From Thermoleophilia bacterium (GTDB lineage Bacteria; Actinomycetota; Thermoleophilia; UBA2241): a DNA stretch of 64,000 nucleotides. Both the position numbers and the translations under genes were made by a program. The first letter of the stretch is position 1, and each line of letters opens with the position of its first letter. The stretch covers positions 124,001-188,000 of the forward strand of contig JAWKKE010000003.1 of assembly GCA_041393415.1 (NCBI GenBank), given 5' to 3'. The notes beneath the pieces were generated by a model, which was not told the origin of the DNA, did not search any database, and saw only the letters and a list, made by a program, of their open reading frames with translations. This document shows, one piece after another, positions 32,103 to 40,650 of the stretch.

Positions 32103-33743
32103 GTGGTCAAGAAGCTGCTCATCCTCGGGCTCGCCTTCGTGCTGTTCGGCCCCGCCTGCGTCCTGCTGGCGATCGGCGTGCTGATGAACCCCGCCGCCGC
32201 CAACTGCGCCGTCCCCGGCGGCAGCGTCACCGTGGGGACCGTCCCCGATTCGCTGACGGTCACCACCGCGGACGGCACCACGTTCACGCTGAACAAGACC
32301 CAGCTCACGCACGCGGCCACGATCATCACGATCGGAGGCGGGATCGAGGGTGTCGGCCGCCCCGGAATCAAGATCGCGCTGATGGCCGCGCTCACCGAGA
32401 GCACCCTGCGGATGCTGGCGAACACGGGCGCCTATCCCGAGAGCGGTGACTACCCGAACGACGGCAACGGGTCGGATCACGACAGCCTGGGTCTGTTCCA
32501 GATGAGGCCCGCCGCCGGCTGGGGAACCGTCGCGGAGTTGATGGACCCGCAGTACCAGGCGCGGGCGTTCTTCGGCGGGCCGACTGGCCCGAACTACCCT
32601 TCGCCGCGGGGTCTGCTGGACATTCCGGGTTGGCAGCAGATGGACCCCGGCGAGGCCGCGCAAGCCGTCGAAGTGTCGGCGTTCCCGGATCGCTACCGCA
32701 ACTACGAGCCGGTCGCAGAATCCGTCCTCGATGCCCTCACCGGCGCACCCGGCGGCAGCGGCGAGGCCGGGCCAGCAAGCGTCGCGCTGGTCGCGGGGCC
32801 GGTGGCCGAGTCCTCGCGGGTGGTGTTCCCGCTGCCCGAGGGCACCTGGGTGATGACCTCGCCGTTCGGGCCGCGCATCCACCCGATCACCGGCGAGCCG
32901 TCGTTCCACACCGGCACCGACTTCGCCGCCCCGGATGGCACGCCGATCCTCGCCGCCGCGGACGGCACCGTGACCGTAGCGGAGTTCAGTGGCGGCTACG
33001 GCGGGCTGATCGTGATCGAGCATCAGATCGACGGTGCCACGGTGGCGACGGCCTACGCCCATATGTGGGAGCACGGCATCCACGTCTCGCCCGGTGACCG
33101 AGTGGTCGCCGGGCAGCACATCGGCGAAGTCGGCAGCTCTGGCAACTCGACGGGGCCGCATCTGCACTTCGAGGTCCGGCCCGGCGGCACAGTTGGCGAG
33201 GCCGTCGACGCCGCGAAGTGGCTTAACGACCACAACGCGGCCGACCTGCCCGAAGCCACGGCCGGCAGCCCGAACGAGTGCGGCTCCGGCGGCACGGCAG
33301 GCGAGCCCGCGCCGTTGGACGGCGACCCAGACCAGATGGTCGATGACCCCACCAGCGATGGGCAGATCACCGCGCGGATGGCGCACCTCATGGCTCAGGC
33401 TCGCGCCGCGTTCCCCGACACGTCCTGGGCCTGCTACTCGCCCCGGCCCGGCACGACATCGGAACACCCGCTGGGGCGAGCGTGTGACATCACGTTCGGC
33501 AACGCGATCGGTCACTACCCGACGCCGGCGCAACTCGAGGACGGGTGGCGGGTGACGAACTGGATGAAGGACCACGCCGAGACCTTGGGCGTGGAGTACC
33601 TGATCTGGCAAGGCACGATCTGGTCCCTGGCCCGCGACGCCGAAGGCTGGCGCCCCTACAACGGCGGCGGGATGCACGACCCCGGCGATGTCACGGGCGG
33701 CCACTACGACCACCTGCACGTCACCGTCAAGGCCGGTCAGTGA
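32103..33743 (+). CDS. Multidomain cell-wall hydrolase of the secretion system
   Basis: 546 residues with an N-terminal membrane anchor (ILGLAFVLFGPACVLLAIGV). Three domains follow. About 85-210 is lysozyme-like, with catalytic-type Glu in ALTESTLRML and HDSLGLFQMRP. About 245-375 is an M23/LytM-type domain: SPFGPRIHPI, FHTGTDFAAP, GNSTGPHLHFEV, with the metal-binding HxH. The C-terminal domain (ARAAFPDTSWACYSPR, HPLGRACDITFG, HYDHLHVTV) resembles extracellular peptidase-like domains. It should open peptidoglycan for the channel, as VirB1 does. The GTG at 32103 has GGGAGGGG upstream. Confidence 0.85.
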   Translation: MVKKLLILGLAFVLFGPACVLLAIGVLMNPAAANCAVPGGSVTVGTVPDSLTVTTADGTTFTLNKTQLTHAATIITIGGGIEGVGRPGIKIALMAALTESTLRMLANTGAYPESGDYPNDGNGSDHDSLGLFQMRPAAGWGTVAELMDPQYQARAFFGGPTGPNYPSPRGLLDIPGWQQMDPGEAAQAVEVSAFPDRYRNYEPVAESVLDALTGAPGGSGEAGPASVALVAGPVAESSRVVFPLPEGTWVMTSPFGPRIHPITGEPSFHTGTDFAAPDGTPILAAADGTVTVAEFSGGYGGLIVIEHQIDGATVATAYAHMWEHGIHVSPGDRVVAGQHIGEVGSSGNSTGPHLHFEVRPGGTVGEAVDAAKWLNDHNAADLPEATAGSPNECGSGGTAGEPAPLDGDPDQMVDDPTSDGQITARMAHLMAQARAAFPDTSWACYSPRPGTTSEHPLGRACDITFGNAIGHYPTPAQLEDGWRVTNWMKDHAETLGVEYLIWQGTIWSLARDAEGWRPYNGGGMHDPGDVTGGHYDHLHVTVKAGQ

Positions 33744-34009
33744 TGGGCGTCTTCCCCGACTTCGACGGCCTCGGCGGGATCGGTGACCTGAAACAGGTCA
33801 TCGGAGCCCTGCTGACGATCGTGCTCATCGTCGCGGTGCTCATGGTCATCGTCTCCGCGATCTGCTGGGCGCTGGGCGCCTCGCACGGCAACCACTCCCT
33901 GGCCTCCAAGGGCCGAGTCGGGGTGCTCGTCGGCGTCGGTGCCGCCGCCCTCGCCGGTGCCGGCGTCGCGTGGGTGAACTGGCTCATCGCCCTCGGTAAC
34001 CAGCTCTGA
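33743..34009 (+). CDS. DUF6112-type small membrane protein, copy 1 (pilin-like candidate)
   Basis: 88 residues, two helices (VIGALLTIVLIVAVLMVIVSAICWALG and GRVGVLVGVGAAALAGAGVA) joined by a short basic loop. The start overlaps the hydrolase stop. Size, two-helix topology and position just before the VirB6-like gene recall VirB2/TrbC pilins, but no signal-cleavage site is obvious. A second copy lies at 34141-34410. Confidence 0.7.
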   Translation: MGVFPDFDGLGGIGDLKQVIGALLTIVLIVAVLMVIVSAICWALGASHGNHSLASKGRVGVLVGVGAAALAGAGVAWVNWLIALGNQL

Positions 34010-34033
34010 CCCCTTCCGCCTCTCGTCCACAGG

Positions 34034-34064
34034 CCCGCTCTCGGCACCGGGAGCGGGTCTTTCT
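34034..34064 (+). terminator. Intrinsic terminator inside the transfer operon
   Basis: CCCGCTC at 34034-34040 pairs with GAGCGGG at 34051-34057 across 10 nt, followed by TCTTTCT. It starts 24 bp after the stop of DUF6112 copy 1 and would attenuate expression of the downstream half of the operon. Confidence 0.6.
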
Positions 34065-34076
34065 CGTGCCTGCGCT

Positions 34077-34113
34077 CGCCAGACGCTCCCTGGTTCACCT
34101 CGCCGCCACAAGC
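34077..34113 (+). repeat. Intergenic leader repeat, copy A
   Basis: CGCCAGACGCTCCCTGGTTC followed by ACCTCGCCGCCACAAGC matches 42431-42470 with a few substitutions and small indels. It lies between the terminator at 34034 and the second DUF6112 gene. Both copies contain the CACCT motif shared by seven operon leaders. Confidence 0.7.
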
Positions 34114-34140
34114 CATCCGCTCAGCGAGGGAGTAACCGCC

Positions 34141-34410
34141 GTGATCGACATCGACCCCAACAGCTCAGGACTGCCCGGCATCGAACAGCTCCGCACCATC
34201 GTCGGCGCCGTGATGACGGTCGGCCTCATCCTCTCCGTCCTGGCGCTGATCGTCAGCGCGATCGTCTGGGCCTACGGCGCCAACAGCTCGAACCCCCACC
34301 TGTCCGGTAGGGGGAAGCTGGGCGTCCTCATCTCCTGCGGGGCCGCGGTGATCTGCGGCGCGGCCGTGACGCTCGTGAACTTCTTCTGGAACGTCGGCCA
34401 GGGCGTCTGA
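34141..34410 (+). CDS. DUF6112-type small membrane protein, copy 2 (pilin-like candidate)
   Basis: 89 residues, a paralogue of the protein at 33743: IRTIVGAVMTVGLILSVLAL-like first helix, a conserved turn (SSNPHLSGRGKLGVL versus GNHSLASKGRVGVL) and a second helix ending in WNVGQGV. The GTG at 34141 has GAGGGAG upstream. Having two copies separated by a terminator would let the cell make them at different levels, as for major and minor pilins (inference). Confidence 0.7.
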   Translation: MIDIDPNSSGLPGIEQLRTIVGAVMTVGLILSVLALIVSAIVWAYGANSSNPHLSGRGKLGVLISCGAAVICGAAVTLVNFFWNVGQGV

Positions 34411-34440
34411 GCCGGCCCGTTACACAGCAGGAGATTCGTG

Positions 34441-35787
34441 ATGGGTGTCTGCGACGTTCCCGTGATTTCGACCGTCTGCGACGTGGCCGGCGAGGCCGCC
34501 GCGACGGTCGTGGCGGCCCCGTTCGACTGGCTCGCGCAGGCGATGGGCGGCGCGGCCGGGTGGCTGATCGAGGCGATGTGGTCGGTGTTCGACACGACCA
34601 CGCTGGTCGATGTTCAGACGGAGGGGTTCACCAGCGTCTACAACCTGATCTTCGGCATCGGGGTCTTCCTCGTCCTGATCTTCTTCTGCCTCCAACTCAT
34701 CACCGGGCTGATACGCCGAGACCCGACCGCGCTGTCCAGAGCCGCGCTCGGCGCGGCGAAATCGGTGTTGGGCGCGTTCGTGGTCGTCACGCTGACCGCG
34801 CTCGCGCTGGAAATCGTGGACCAGCTCTGCATCGGCATCATCCAGGCGTCCGGCGAGACCACCGGGACGATGGGCGACAAGATCATCCTGCTCGCGGCCG
34901 GGCTGGCCGGCATCAACATCAGCGCGCCCGGCGTCGGGGCGATCGTCACGATCTTCCTGGCCGGGCTGATGATCGCCGCCGTCGCGATCGTCTGGTTCTC
35001 GCTCCTGATCCGCAAGGCCCTGCTGCTGGTCGGCGTCGTCCTCGCTCCTATCGCGTTCGCCGGAGCCTCCTGGGACGCCACCAAAGGATGGATCGGGAAA
35101 TGGGCGGCGTTCGTGATCGCCCTCATCGTCAGCAAGCTCGTGCTCGTCGTCATCTTCCTGCTGGCGATCACGCAGATCGCCACCCCGATCGAGCTGGACA
35201 TCGCCGCGGTCACCGAGCCGATCACCGGCATCGTCCTGATGGGCATCGCGGCGTTCGCGCCCTACATGGTCTACCGCTTCGTGTCCTTCCTCGGCTTCGA
35301 CCTCTACCAGCAGATGGGCACCGAGCAGGAGGCCAAGAACGCGCTCAACCGCCCGCTCCCGATCCCGTCCAAGTCCCAGGGCGGCGGCGAGCCCAAGAAG
35401 GTGCTAGATGACCCCAAGGGCGGTGGCGGGTCCGGCGGCGGATCGGGCGGAACACCACCCCCCAAGGCTCCCGCACCGGCTGCCGGAGGTGGCGGAGGCG
35501 CTGGCGCAGCGGGAGCAGGAGCCGGCGGCGGTGCCGGTGCTGGCGCGGGGGCCGGTGCTGCGGCAGGTCCCGCCGCTGCGGTGGTCGTCGGGGCGCAAGT
35601 CGTCAAAGGCGCGGCCGAGGCCGGACCGAAGGCAGGCAAGGCCGTCGCCGGTCAGGCAGAGACCGCCGCAGGCGCCGCCGACGAGGCCGGCACCGCACCG
35701 TCGAAGACGCCGCCACCTTCGACTCCGCAGCCGCGGACCCCGACGCCTTCGTCCAACCCCACGGCGTCGCCGTGGAAGAAGGAGTGA
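34441..35787 (+). CDS. VirB6/TrbL-like polytopic channel protein
   Basis: 448 residues. An amphipathic start (WLAQAMGGAAGWLIEAMW) is followed by about six membrane helices to residue 290, including NLIFGIGVFLVLIFFCLQLI, SVLGAFVVVTLTALALEIV and LLLVGVVLAPIAFAGASW. From about 300 it is a low-complexity Gly/Ala/Pro tail. The layout fits the VirB6/TrbL inner-membrane channel of type IV secretion. The ATG at 34441 is preferred to GTG at 34438 given AGGAG upstream. Confidence 0.82.
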   Translation: MGVCDVPVISTVCDVAGEAAATVVAAPFDWLAQAMGGAAGWLIEAMWSVFDTTTLVDVQTEGFTSVYNLIFGIGVFLVLIFFCLQLITGLIRRDPTALSRAALGAAKSVLGAFVVVTLTALALEIVDQLCIGIIQASGETTGTMGDKIILLAAGLAGINISAPGVGAIVTIFLAGLMIAAVAIVWFSLLIRKALLLVGVVLAPIAFAGASWDATKGWIGKWAAFVIALIVSKLVLVVIFLLAITQIATPIELDIAAVTEPITGIVLMGIAAFAPYMVYRFVSFLGFDLYQQMGTEQEAKNALNRPLPIPSKSQGGGEPKKVLDDPKGGGGSGGGSGGTPPPKAPAPAAGGGGGAGAAGAGAGGGAGAGAGAGAAAGPAAAVVVGAQVVKGAAEAGPKAGKAVAGQAETAAGAADEAGTAPSKTPPPSTPQPRTPTPSSNPTASPWKKE

Positions 35788-35793
35788 CCGGCC

Positions 35794-37263
35794 GTGCCTA
35801 CGACAACGGAACAGAAGGTGCCCGGTAGTGAGCTGACGCCGGTGAAGTTCAGCCGCCTCACGCGCCGGGGTGTGCTGCTGGGGCTGTCGGTCGCGCAGCT
35901 CGTCACCCTCGGTATCGGCGGGCTGACGGTGCTGGCGGCGTTCTACGGCGGGGCCGGGATGCTGCTGGTCTACACCGCGCCGGTGTGGATGCTCGCCGCG
36001 GTGCTGACCTGGGTGCCGGTCGCCGGTCAGCCGATGGTCGAATGGCTCCCGGTCGCCGGCTGGTGGCTGTGGCGCTCGACCGGCGGGCAACTGCTCTACC
36101 GGCGGCGCATCGTCAAGCCCCGCCCGGCCGGGAACCTGGCGCTGCCCGGCGACATGGCACGGCTCCGCGAGCACCTGGACCCCGAGACCGGGGCGTGCAT
36201 GATCCACGACCCCCGACAGGCCACCCTCACGGTCGTCTGCGAGGTCACGCATCCCGCGTTCGTGCTGCTGGACCCCGGCGAGCAAGAACGGCGGGTCACC
36301 TCGTGGGGGCGCGTGCTCGCCACGGTGTGCCGGTCCGGGCGGATCGCCACGATGCAAGTGCTCGAACGCACCCTGCCCGATTCCGGGAGCGGACTGGCCG
36401 AGTGGTGGGCCGAGCACGGCACCGCCGACGACTCCTGGGCTTCTCAGACCTACGCCGAGCTGATCGAACGCGCCGGCCCCGCCGGTGAGCGGCACGCCAC
36501 GACAATGAGTTTGAGCCTGGACATGAAGACTGCGGCCCGGCAGATCAGGACCGCCGGCGGCGGCATCCGCGGCGCCGCCGCTGTGCTCCGGCAGGAGATG
36601 GCGACACTCACCGCGGCGCTGCGGTCGGCGGACCTGACTCCGACCGGGTGGCTCGGCCCCGGCCGGGTCGCGGTGATCCTGCGCTCCGCCTACGACCCGG
36701 CTGTGGCCGCGACGCTGGAACGGCACGGACGGCTCGGGCAGGAACTCGCCGCGGCCGGCCCCGTCGCGGTCACCGAGACCTGGGGCAACCTGCGCACCGA
36801 CTCCGCCTGGCACACCGTCTTGTGGGTCAGCGAGTGGCCGAGGTCGATGGTCTATCCCGGCTTCCTCGCTCCGGTGCTGCTGTCCACCGGCATCCAACGA
36901 TCCGTGTCGCTGATCTACACGCCGATGCGTTCCGACCAGGCCGCCCGCGACATCCGCAAGAAGAAGGTCGAACACATCTCAGATGCGGCTCAGCGGGCAC
37001 GGATGGGTCAGATCGAGGACGCCGCGCAGACCGCCGAGTATCAGGACGTTCTGCAACAGGAAGCCGACCTGACCGCAGGGCACGGCGTGCTGCGCGTGTC
37101 TGGCCTCATCAGCGTCTCCGCGCCCACGCTCGACGAGCTGGAAGCCGCGACCGCCGCGATCGAGCAATCCGCCATCCAAGCCTCCTGCGAGACCAGAAGG
37201 CTCGTCGGCCAGCAGGCGGCGTCGTTCACCGCGGCGGCGCTGCCGCTGTGCCGGATCGTGTGA
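35794..37263 (+). CDS. SCO6880-family secretion protein (VirB3/VirB4-N-like)
   Basis: 489 residues. N-terminal basic stretch, then two helices (GVLLGLSVAQLVTLGIGGLTVLAA, LLVYTAPVWMLAAVLTWVPV), as in PrgI/VirB3. The long soluble part (WWLWRSTGGQLLYRRR, DPRQATLTVVCEVTHPAF, VLLDPGEQERRV) matches the SCO6880 family of Streptomyces and its relatives, which precedes VirB4 on actinobacterial elements. It lacks a Walker motif; the ATPase is the separate gene at 38596, so the VirB4 function appears split over two polypeptides. Confidence 0.82.
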   Translation: MPTTTEQKVPGSELTPVKFSRLTRRGVLLGLSVAQLVTLGIGGLTVLAAFYGGAGMLLVYTAPVWMLAAVLTWVPVAGQPMVEWLPVAGWWLWRSTGGQLLYRRRIVKPRPAGNLALPGDMARLREHLDPETGACMIHDPRQATLTVVCEVTHPAFVLLDPGEQERRVTSWGRVLATVCRSGRIATMQVLERTLPDSGSGLAEWWAEHGTADDSWASQTYAELIERAGPAGERHATTMSLSLDMKTAARQIRTAGGGIRGAAAVLRQEMATLTAALRSADLTPTGWLGPGRVAVILRSAYDPAVAATLERHGRLGQELAAAGPVAVTETWGNLRTDSAWHTVLWVSEWPRSMVYPGFLAPVLLSTGIQRSVSLIYTPMRSDQAARDIRKKKVEHISDAAQRARMGQIEDAAQTAEYQDVLQQEADLTAGHGVLRVSGLISVSAPTLDELEAATAAIEQSAIQASCETRRLVGQQAASFTAAALPLCRIV

Positions 37264-37315
37264 CCACCCGGCGCACCTGGCAGGCATCCGAATCCGCCCC
37301 AGAGGGAGGCCAGCG

Positions 37316-38107
37316 ATGCCTACGTTCACCGATCCCACCCGCGACGCCAACGAGGCGTACGAGGCGTTGCGCGGGCTCGCGCACGCCAGCCGCACCTTCG
37401 AGAACCCGTCCGACACCTACGCGGTGATCGGCGATCTGCTAGGCGGGATGCGCGCGATGCGGCAGGTGCTCGACCAGCTCGCCAATGCTCATCTGAGCCG
37501 CCAGCATCACGTCACCACCGACGCCCACGACCAGACGGCCGGTGCTGCGGCCGCGTTGGCGGCGGCCGACGAGCTGCACCACGCCGGCACGCTCATCGAC
37601 CAGGCCGACGACCGGCTCAGCGCCGCGTTCACGCACTCGGGCCGGATCGTCTGGAACCCGCAGGATCGCCTCGTGGAGCGATGGGTCGGCATCGTGTTCC
37701 TCCAAGGCGAGGAAGCCGACCGAGTGCTCGACCTCATCGACGCCCACGGCGTCGAGGCAGGGATCGACCATCTGTCTCAGCGGGACTACGGCGCCGAGAC
37801 CACCGACGCGGCGATGGAGGGCGGCGATGTCCACGACTCCGCGCCCGTCTACGCGGGCGACCGGCAGGCCGAGACCGGCGACTACGCGATGACCTACAAC
37901 ATGCAGGCCGGGCACGTCGCCCTCTACCGGCGGCACCTGATCCGCGCCGACGACGCCATCGACCCGCCCGCCGAAGCACACGTCCCCGCCCGGCGTCCGA
38001 CTCCCGCCCGCGAGACGAGCGGGCGGCATAGCGCCGTGCGTGAGGGCGGCTGGTTCGAGCATCCCGGCGTCGCCGCGGTCAAGCAGGCCCGCGGCCTGTC
38101 CATGTAG
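37316..38107 (+). CDS. Hypothetical soluble protein of the transfer operon
   Basis: 263 residues, ATG 37316 after GAGGGAGG. The N-terminal half is helical (AYEALRGLAHASRTF, GMRAMRQVLDQLANAHLSRQ, ALAAADELHHAGTLIDQADDRLSAAF); the second half has short beta segments and ends in PGVAAVKQARGLSM. The same ending, HATRGLSL, closes the protein at 38150-38599, so a C-terminal RGLS(M/L) tag is shared by two neighbours. No enzyme motif. Confidence 0.6.
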   Translation: MPTFTDPTRDANEAYEALRGLAHASRTFENPSDTYAVIGDLLGGMRAMRQVLDQLANAHLSRQHHVTTDAHDQTAGAAAALAAADELHHAGTLIDQADDRLSAAFTHSGRIVWNPQDRLVERWVGIVFLQGEEADRVLDLIDAHGVEAGIDHLSQRDYGAETTDAAMEGGDVHDSAPVYAGDRQAETGDYAMTYNMQAGHVALYRRHLIRADDAIDPPAEAHVPARRPTPARETSGRHSAVREGGWFEHPGVAAVKQARGLSM

Positions 38108-38149
38108 ACCGCGCCGCACTCCTGGACGGGCGGGCGAGCACCTGGGGGC

Positions 38150-38599
38150 ATGAACACCAGAGAGCCCGCCCATCCCACGACCACGCACGCCGGCGCACTC
38201 GTGCTCACGGTCTGGCCCGATACGCCGTTGGGCGAGCACCAGAGGTACGCCTACCGCACCGAGGACTCCGCGACCGGGCAGGTGCTCGACGGCCGGGACC
38301 TGTTCACCGGAGCCGGTGCCCCGGTCTCCCCGGACCGGGCGATGCGAGACCTCGCCGCGTACCTGACCGCGGCCGGTGACGCCCGCCAGTACGCCATCGA
38401 CAACCCCGGCAGCAGGCCCGAGCACGAGGGGTTGTTCCCCGGCTGGGTGGCCGAGGCCGCGCGCCAGAACGCGGACGCGCTGGCCTTGATCGCCGAGCCC
38501 GACCCGCCGGAGCCGCCGCGCCGGTCGGCCCCCGACCCGTCGTGGTTCGAGCGTCCCCACGGTAGCGCGGCGCACGCGACGCGAGGACTCTCGCTGTGA
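38150..38599 (+). CDS. Hypothetical protein with RGLSL C-terminus
   Basis: 149 residues, soluble. Segments: ALVLTVWPDTPLGEHQRYAYR, then DRAMRDLAAYLTAAGDARQYAI and NPGSRPEHEGLFPGWVAEAAR. No known motif. The GTG of the VirB4-like gene overlaps its stop, so the two are coupled. It shares a short C-terminal sequence with the preceding protein. The start at ATG 38150 lacks a normal ribosome site and follows a CACCTGGGGGC motif. Confidence 0.6.
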   Translation: MNTREPAHPTTTHAGALVLTVWPDTPLGEHQRYAYRTEDSATGQVLDGRDLFTGAGAPVSPDRAMRDLAAYLTAAGDARQYAIDNPGSRPEHEGLFPGWVAEAARQNADALALIAEPDPPEPPRRSAPDPSWFERPHGSAAHATRGLSL

Positions 38600-40098
38600 G
38601 CCGGGACGAGAAGCTGCACACCGCCGTCCTCGTCGCCCCGGCCTCGGAGCGGCGCCGGCTGCGCAAGGCACGCAAGGAAGCGGCCGCCCGGCTGGTCGCC
38701 CAGCAGCGACAGGCGGAGAAGGAAGCGGCCAGGGTGAAGGCCGAGGCCGAGCGTGCCGAGCGTCGCGCCACTGTCTACCTGCCGCCCGCGGGTGAGCCCG
38801 GCCCGGCGATGCTCCGCTCACCGGGCCGGTTCCGGCTGCCCAGGCATCAGGACACCAGCGCGGTGCTCGCCGGTCAGTACCCCTTTCTCGCCGAGGCCGG
38901 GCTGGGGTCGGCCGGCATGTTCATCGGCCAGGACCTCTACTCCGGGTCGTCGTTCGTCTACGACCCCTGGGAGTTGTACCGGCGGGGCATCATCACCGCT
39001 CCGAACCTGATCCTGGCCGGGATCGTCGGCTCCGGGAAATCGTCGCTCGCCAAGTCCCTCTACACCCGCAGCCTGCCCTTCGGTTACCGCGTCTACGTCC
39101 CCGGTGACCCGAAAGGGGAGCACAGCGGGGTCGCCGAGGCCGTCGGCGGGAAGGCCATCATCCTCGGGCACGGGATGGGCAACCGCCTCAACCCCTTGGA
39201 CGAGGGCTACCGGCCCGGCGGTCTCTCCGATCAAGAGTGGGCCACGACCCTCGCCGCCAGGCGCCGTGACCTGCTCGGCGCGCTCACCGAGACCGTGCTG
39301 GATCGGCCGCTCGCGCCCCTCGAACACACAGCGATCGACACCGCCCTTGCCGGGACGGTGCGCGACGCGGAGGTGCCGATCCTGCCGATGGTGGTCGAGC
39401 GGCTGCTGCGGCCCGACCCGGCCGACGACCCGGACGGGCGACTCACCGAAGATGGCCGGCTCGTCGGTCACGCCCTGCGCCGCCTGGTGCTCGGTGACCT
39501 CAGCGGCTTGTTCGACGGCCCCTCGACGGTGAGGTTCGATCCGTCGCTGCCGATGGTCAGCCTCGACCTGTCCCGAGTCACGGAGAACAGCACTCTGATC
39601 TCGGTGCTGATGACCTGCTCATCGGCCTGGATGGAAGCCGCCCTGCTCGACCCGAACGGCGGACGCAGATGGGTGATCTACGACGAGGCGTGGCGGCTCA
39701 TGTCGCATCCGGCGCTGCTGCGACGGATGGACGCGCACTGGCGGCTGGCGAGGCACTACGGGCTGGCGAATCTGCTGGTGTTCCACAAGTTGACCGACTT
39801 GGAGAACGTCGGCGACATGGGCTCGGCGAACCGGGCGCTGGCGAACAGTCTGCTGGCGAACGCGGAGACCAGGATCGTGTACCGGCAGGAGACCGATCAG
39901 CTCGGCCCCACCGCCGCCGCGCTCGGACTCACCGGCACCGAACAGCGCCTCCTGCCAGGGCTCGGCACCGGGCAGGGTCTCTGGCGGATCAAGGACCGGA
40001 GCTTCGTCGTGCAGCACCAGCTCCACCCCGCTGAGCTGGCCGCCTTCGACACCACCGCCCGCATGACCGGCGATCCCCGGCAGGTTCACGAATCCTGA
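38596..40098 (+). CDS. VirB4/TraE-like secretion ATPase
   Basis: 500 residues. A charged helical start (about 10-55) leads to the ATPase core: Walker A GIVGSGKSSLAKS near residue 144, FGYRVYVPGDPKGEHSG, NRLNPLDEGYR, Walker B-like WVIYDEAWRLM, and a late RIVYRQET. This is the VirB4 C-terminal domain that powers pilus assembly and substrate transfer; the usual N-terminal domain is missing and probably supplied by the SCO6880-like protein upstream. The GTG at 38596 overlaps the previous stop. Confidence 0.92.
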   Translation: MSRDEKLHTAVLVAPASERRRLRKARKEAAARLVAQQRQAEKEAARVKAEAERAERRATVYLPPAGEPGPAMLRSPGRFRLPRHQDTSAVLAGQYPFLAEAGLGSAGMFIGQDLYSGSSFVYDPWELYRRGIITAPNLILAGIVGSGKSSLAKSLYTRSLPFGYRVYVPGDPKGEHSGVAEAVGGKAIILGHGMGNRLNPLDEGYRPGGLSDQEWATTLAARRRDLLGALTETVLDRPLAPLEHTAIDTALAGTVRDAEVPILPMVVERLLRPDPADDPDGRLTEDGRLVGHALRRLVLGDLSGLFDGPSTVRFDPSLPMVSLDLSRVTENSTLISVLMTCSSAWMEAALLDPNGGRRWVIYDEAWRLMSHPALLRRMDAHWRLARHYGLANLLVFHKLTDLENVGDMGSANRALANSLLANAETRIVYRQETDQLGPTAAALGLTGTEQRLLPGLGTGQGLWRIKDRSFVVQHQLHPAELAAFDTTARMTGDPRQVHES

Positions 40099-40137
40099 AC
40101 CTGCGGCGGCAGGAGGGTTCTGGCTCACCTCGCGGGC

Positions 40138-40650
40138 ATGAGGAAACCAGAGCCCGAATCCGCCCCGGTATCCATCCCTCTCGTCGTGCTCGACGTGCAC
40201 GAGGACGGCACGGTGGCCGTCACCGTCGACGGGAAGCCGCTGGCCCCGGAGCCATTCGCGCCGCCGTGGCGGCGATCCTCGTTCGGGCAGATCATCGACC
40301 GCGCCACCAACGACCGGACGACGCCGGTGCGGGTCGAGGTCCGCGAGAGCGACGGCACGAGCTTCACCGACATCATCGCGCCTCGCCGTCGCCGAGCGCC
40401 CCAGCCCAAGCCTGAGACCGAGAAGCCGGCATCGGGGCCCGTGTTTCTCACGGTCGAGGGCGACGGGTTCGTTCCCGGTGAGGACGTGGCGGTCGCGGTC
40501 GTCACCGGGAACACTGACGCCTCCGGGACCGGCGCCGCCCGCGTCCTCATCGACCCGACGCAGGTCAGCTCCGATGCTGCGGGCGGGGTCGTGGAGGTGC
40601 TGCTGTTCGGTCGCATCTCCGGCACCACGATCATCCGGCGGCTGTCGTGA
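40138..40650 (+). CDS. Hypothetical beta-rich protein between VirB4 and VirD4 genes
   Basis: 170 residues. Two beta-rich blocks are visible: VSIPLVVLDVHEDGTVAVTVDGKPL, and after an RRRRAPQPKPETEKP linker, FLTVEGDGFVPGEDVAVAVVTGNTDA. The second block resembles an Ig-like or IPT-type strand pattern. No catalytic motif. It is coupled to the VirD4 gene by overlap. The leader has CACCTCGCGGGC directly before ATG 40138. Confidence 0.6.
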   Translation: MRKPEPESAPVSIPLVVLDVHEDGTVAVTVDGKPLAPEPFAPPWRRSSFGQIIDRATNDRTTPVRVEVRESDGTSFTDIIAPRRRRAPQPKPETEKPASGPVFLTVEGDGFVPGEDVAVAVVTGNTDASGTGAARVLIDPTQVSSDAAGGVVEVLLFGRISGTTIIRRLS

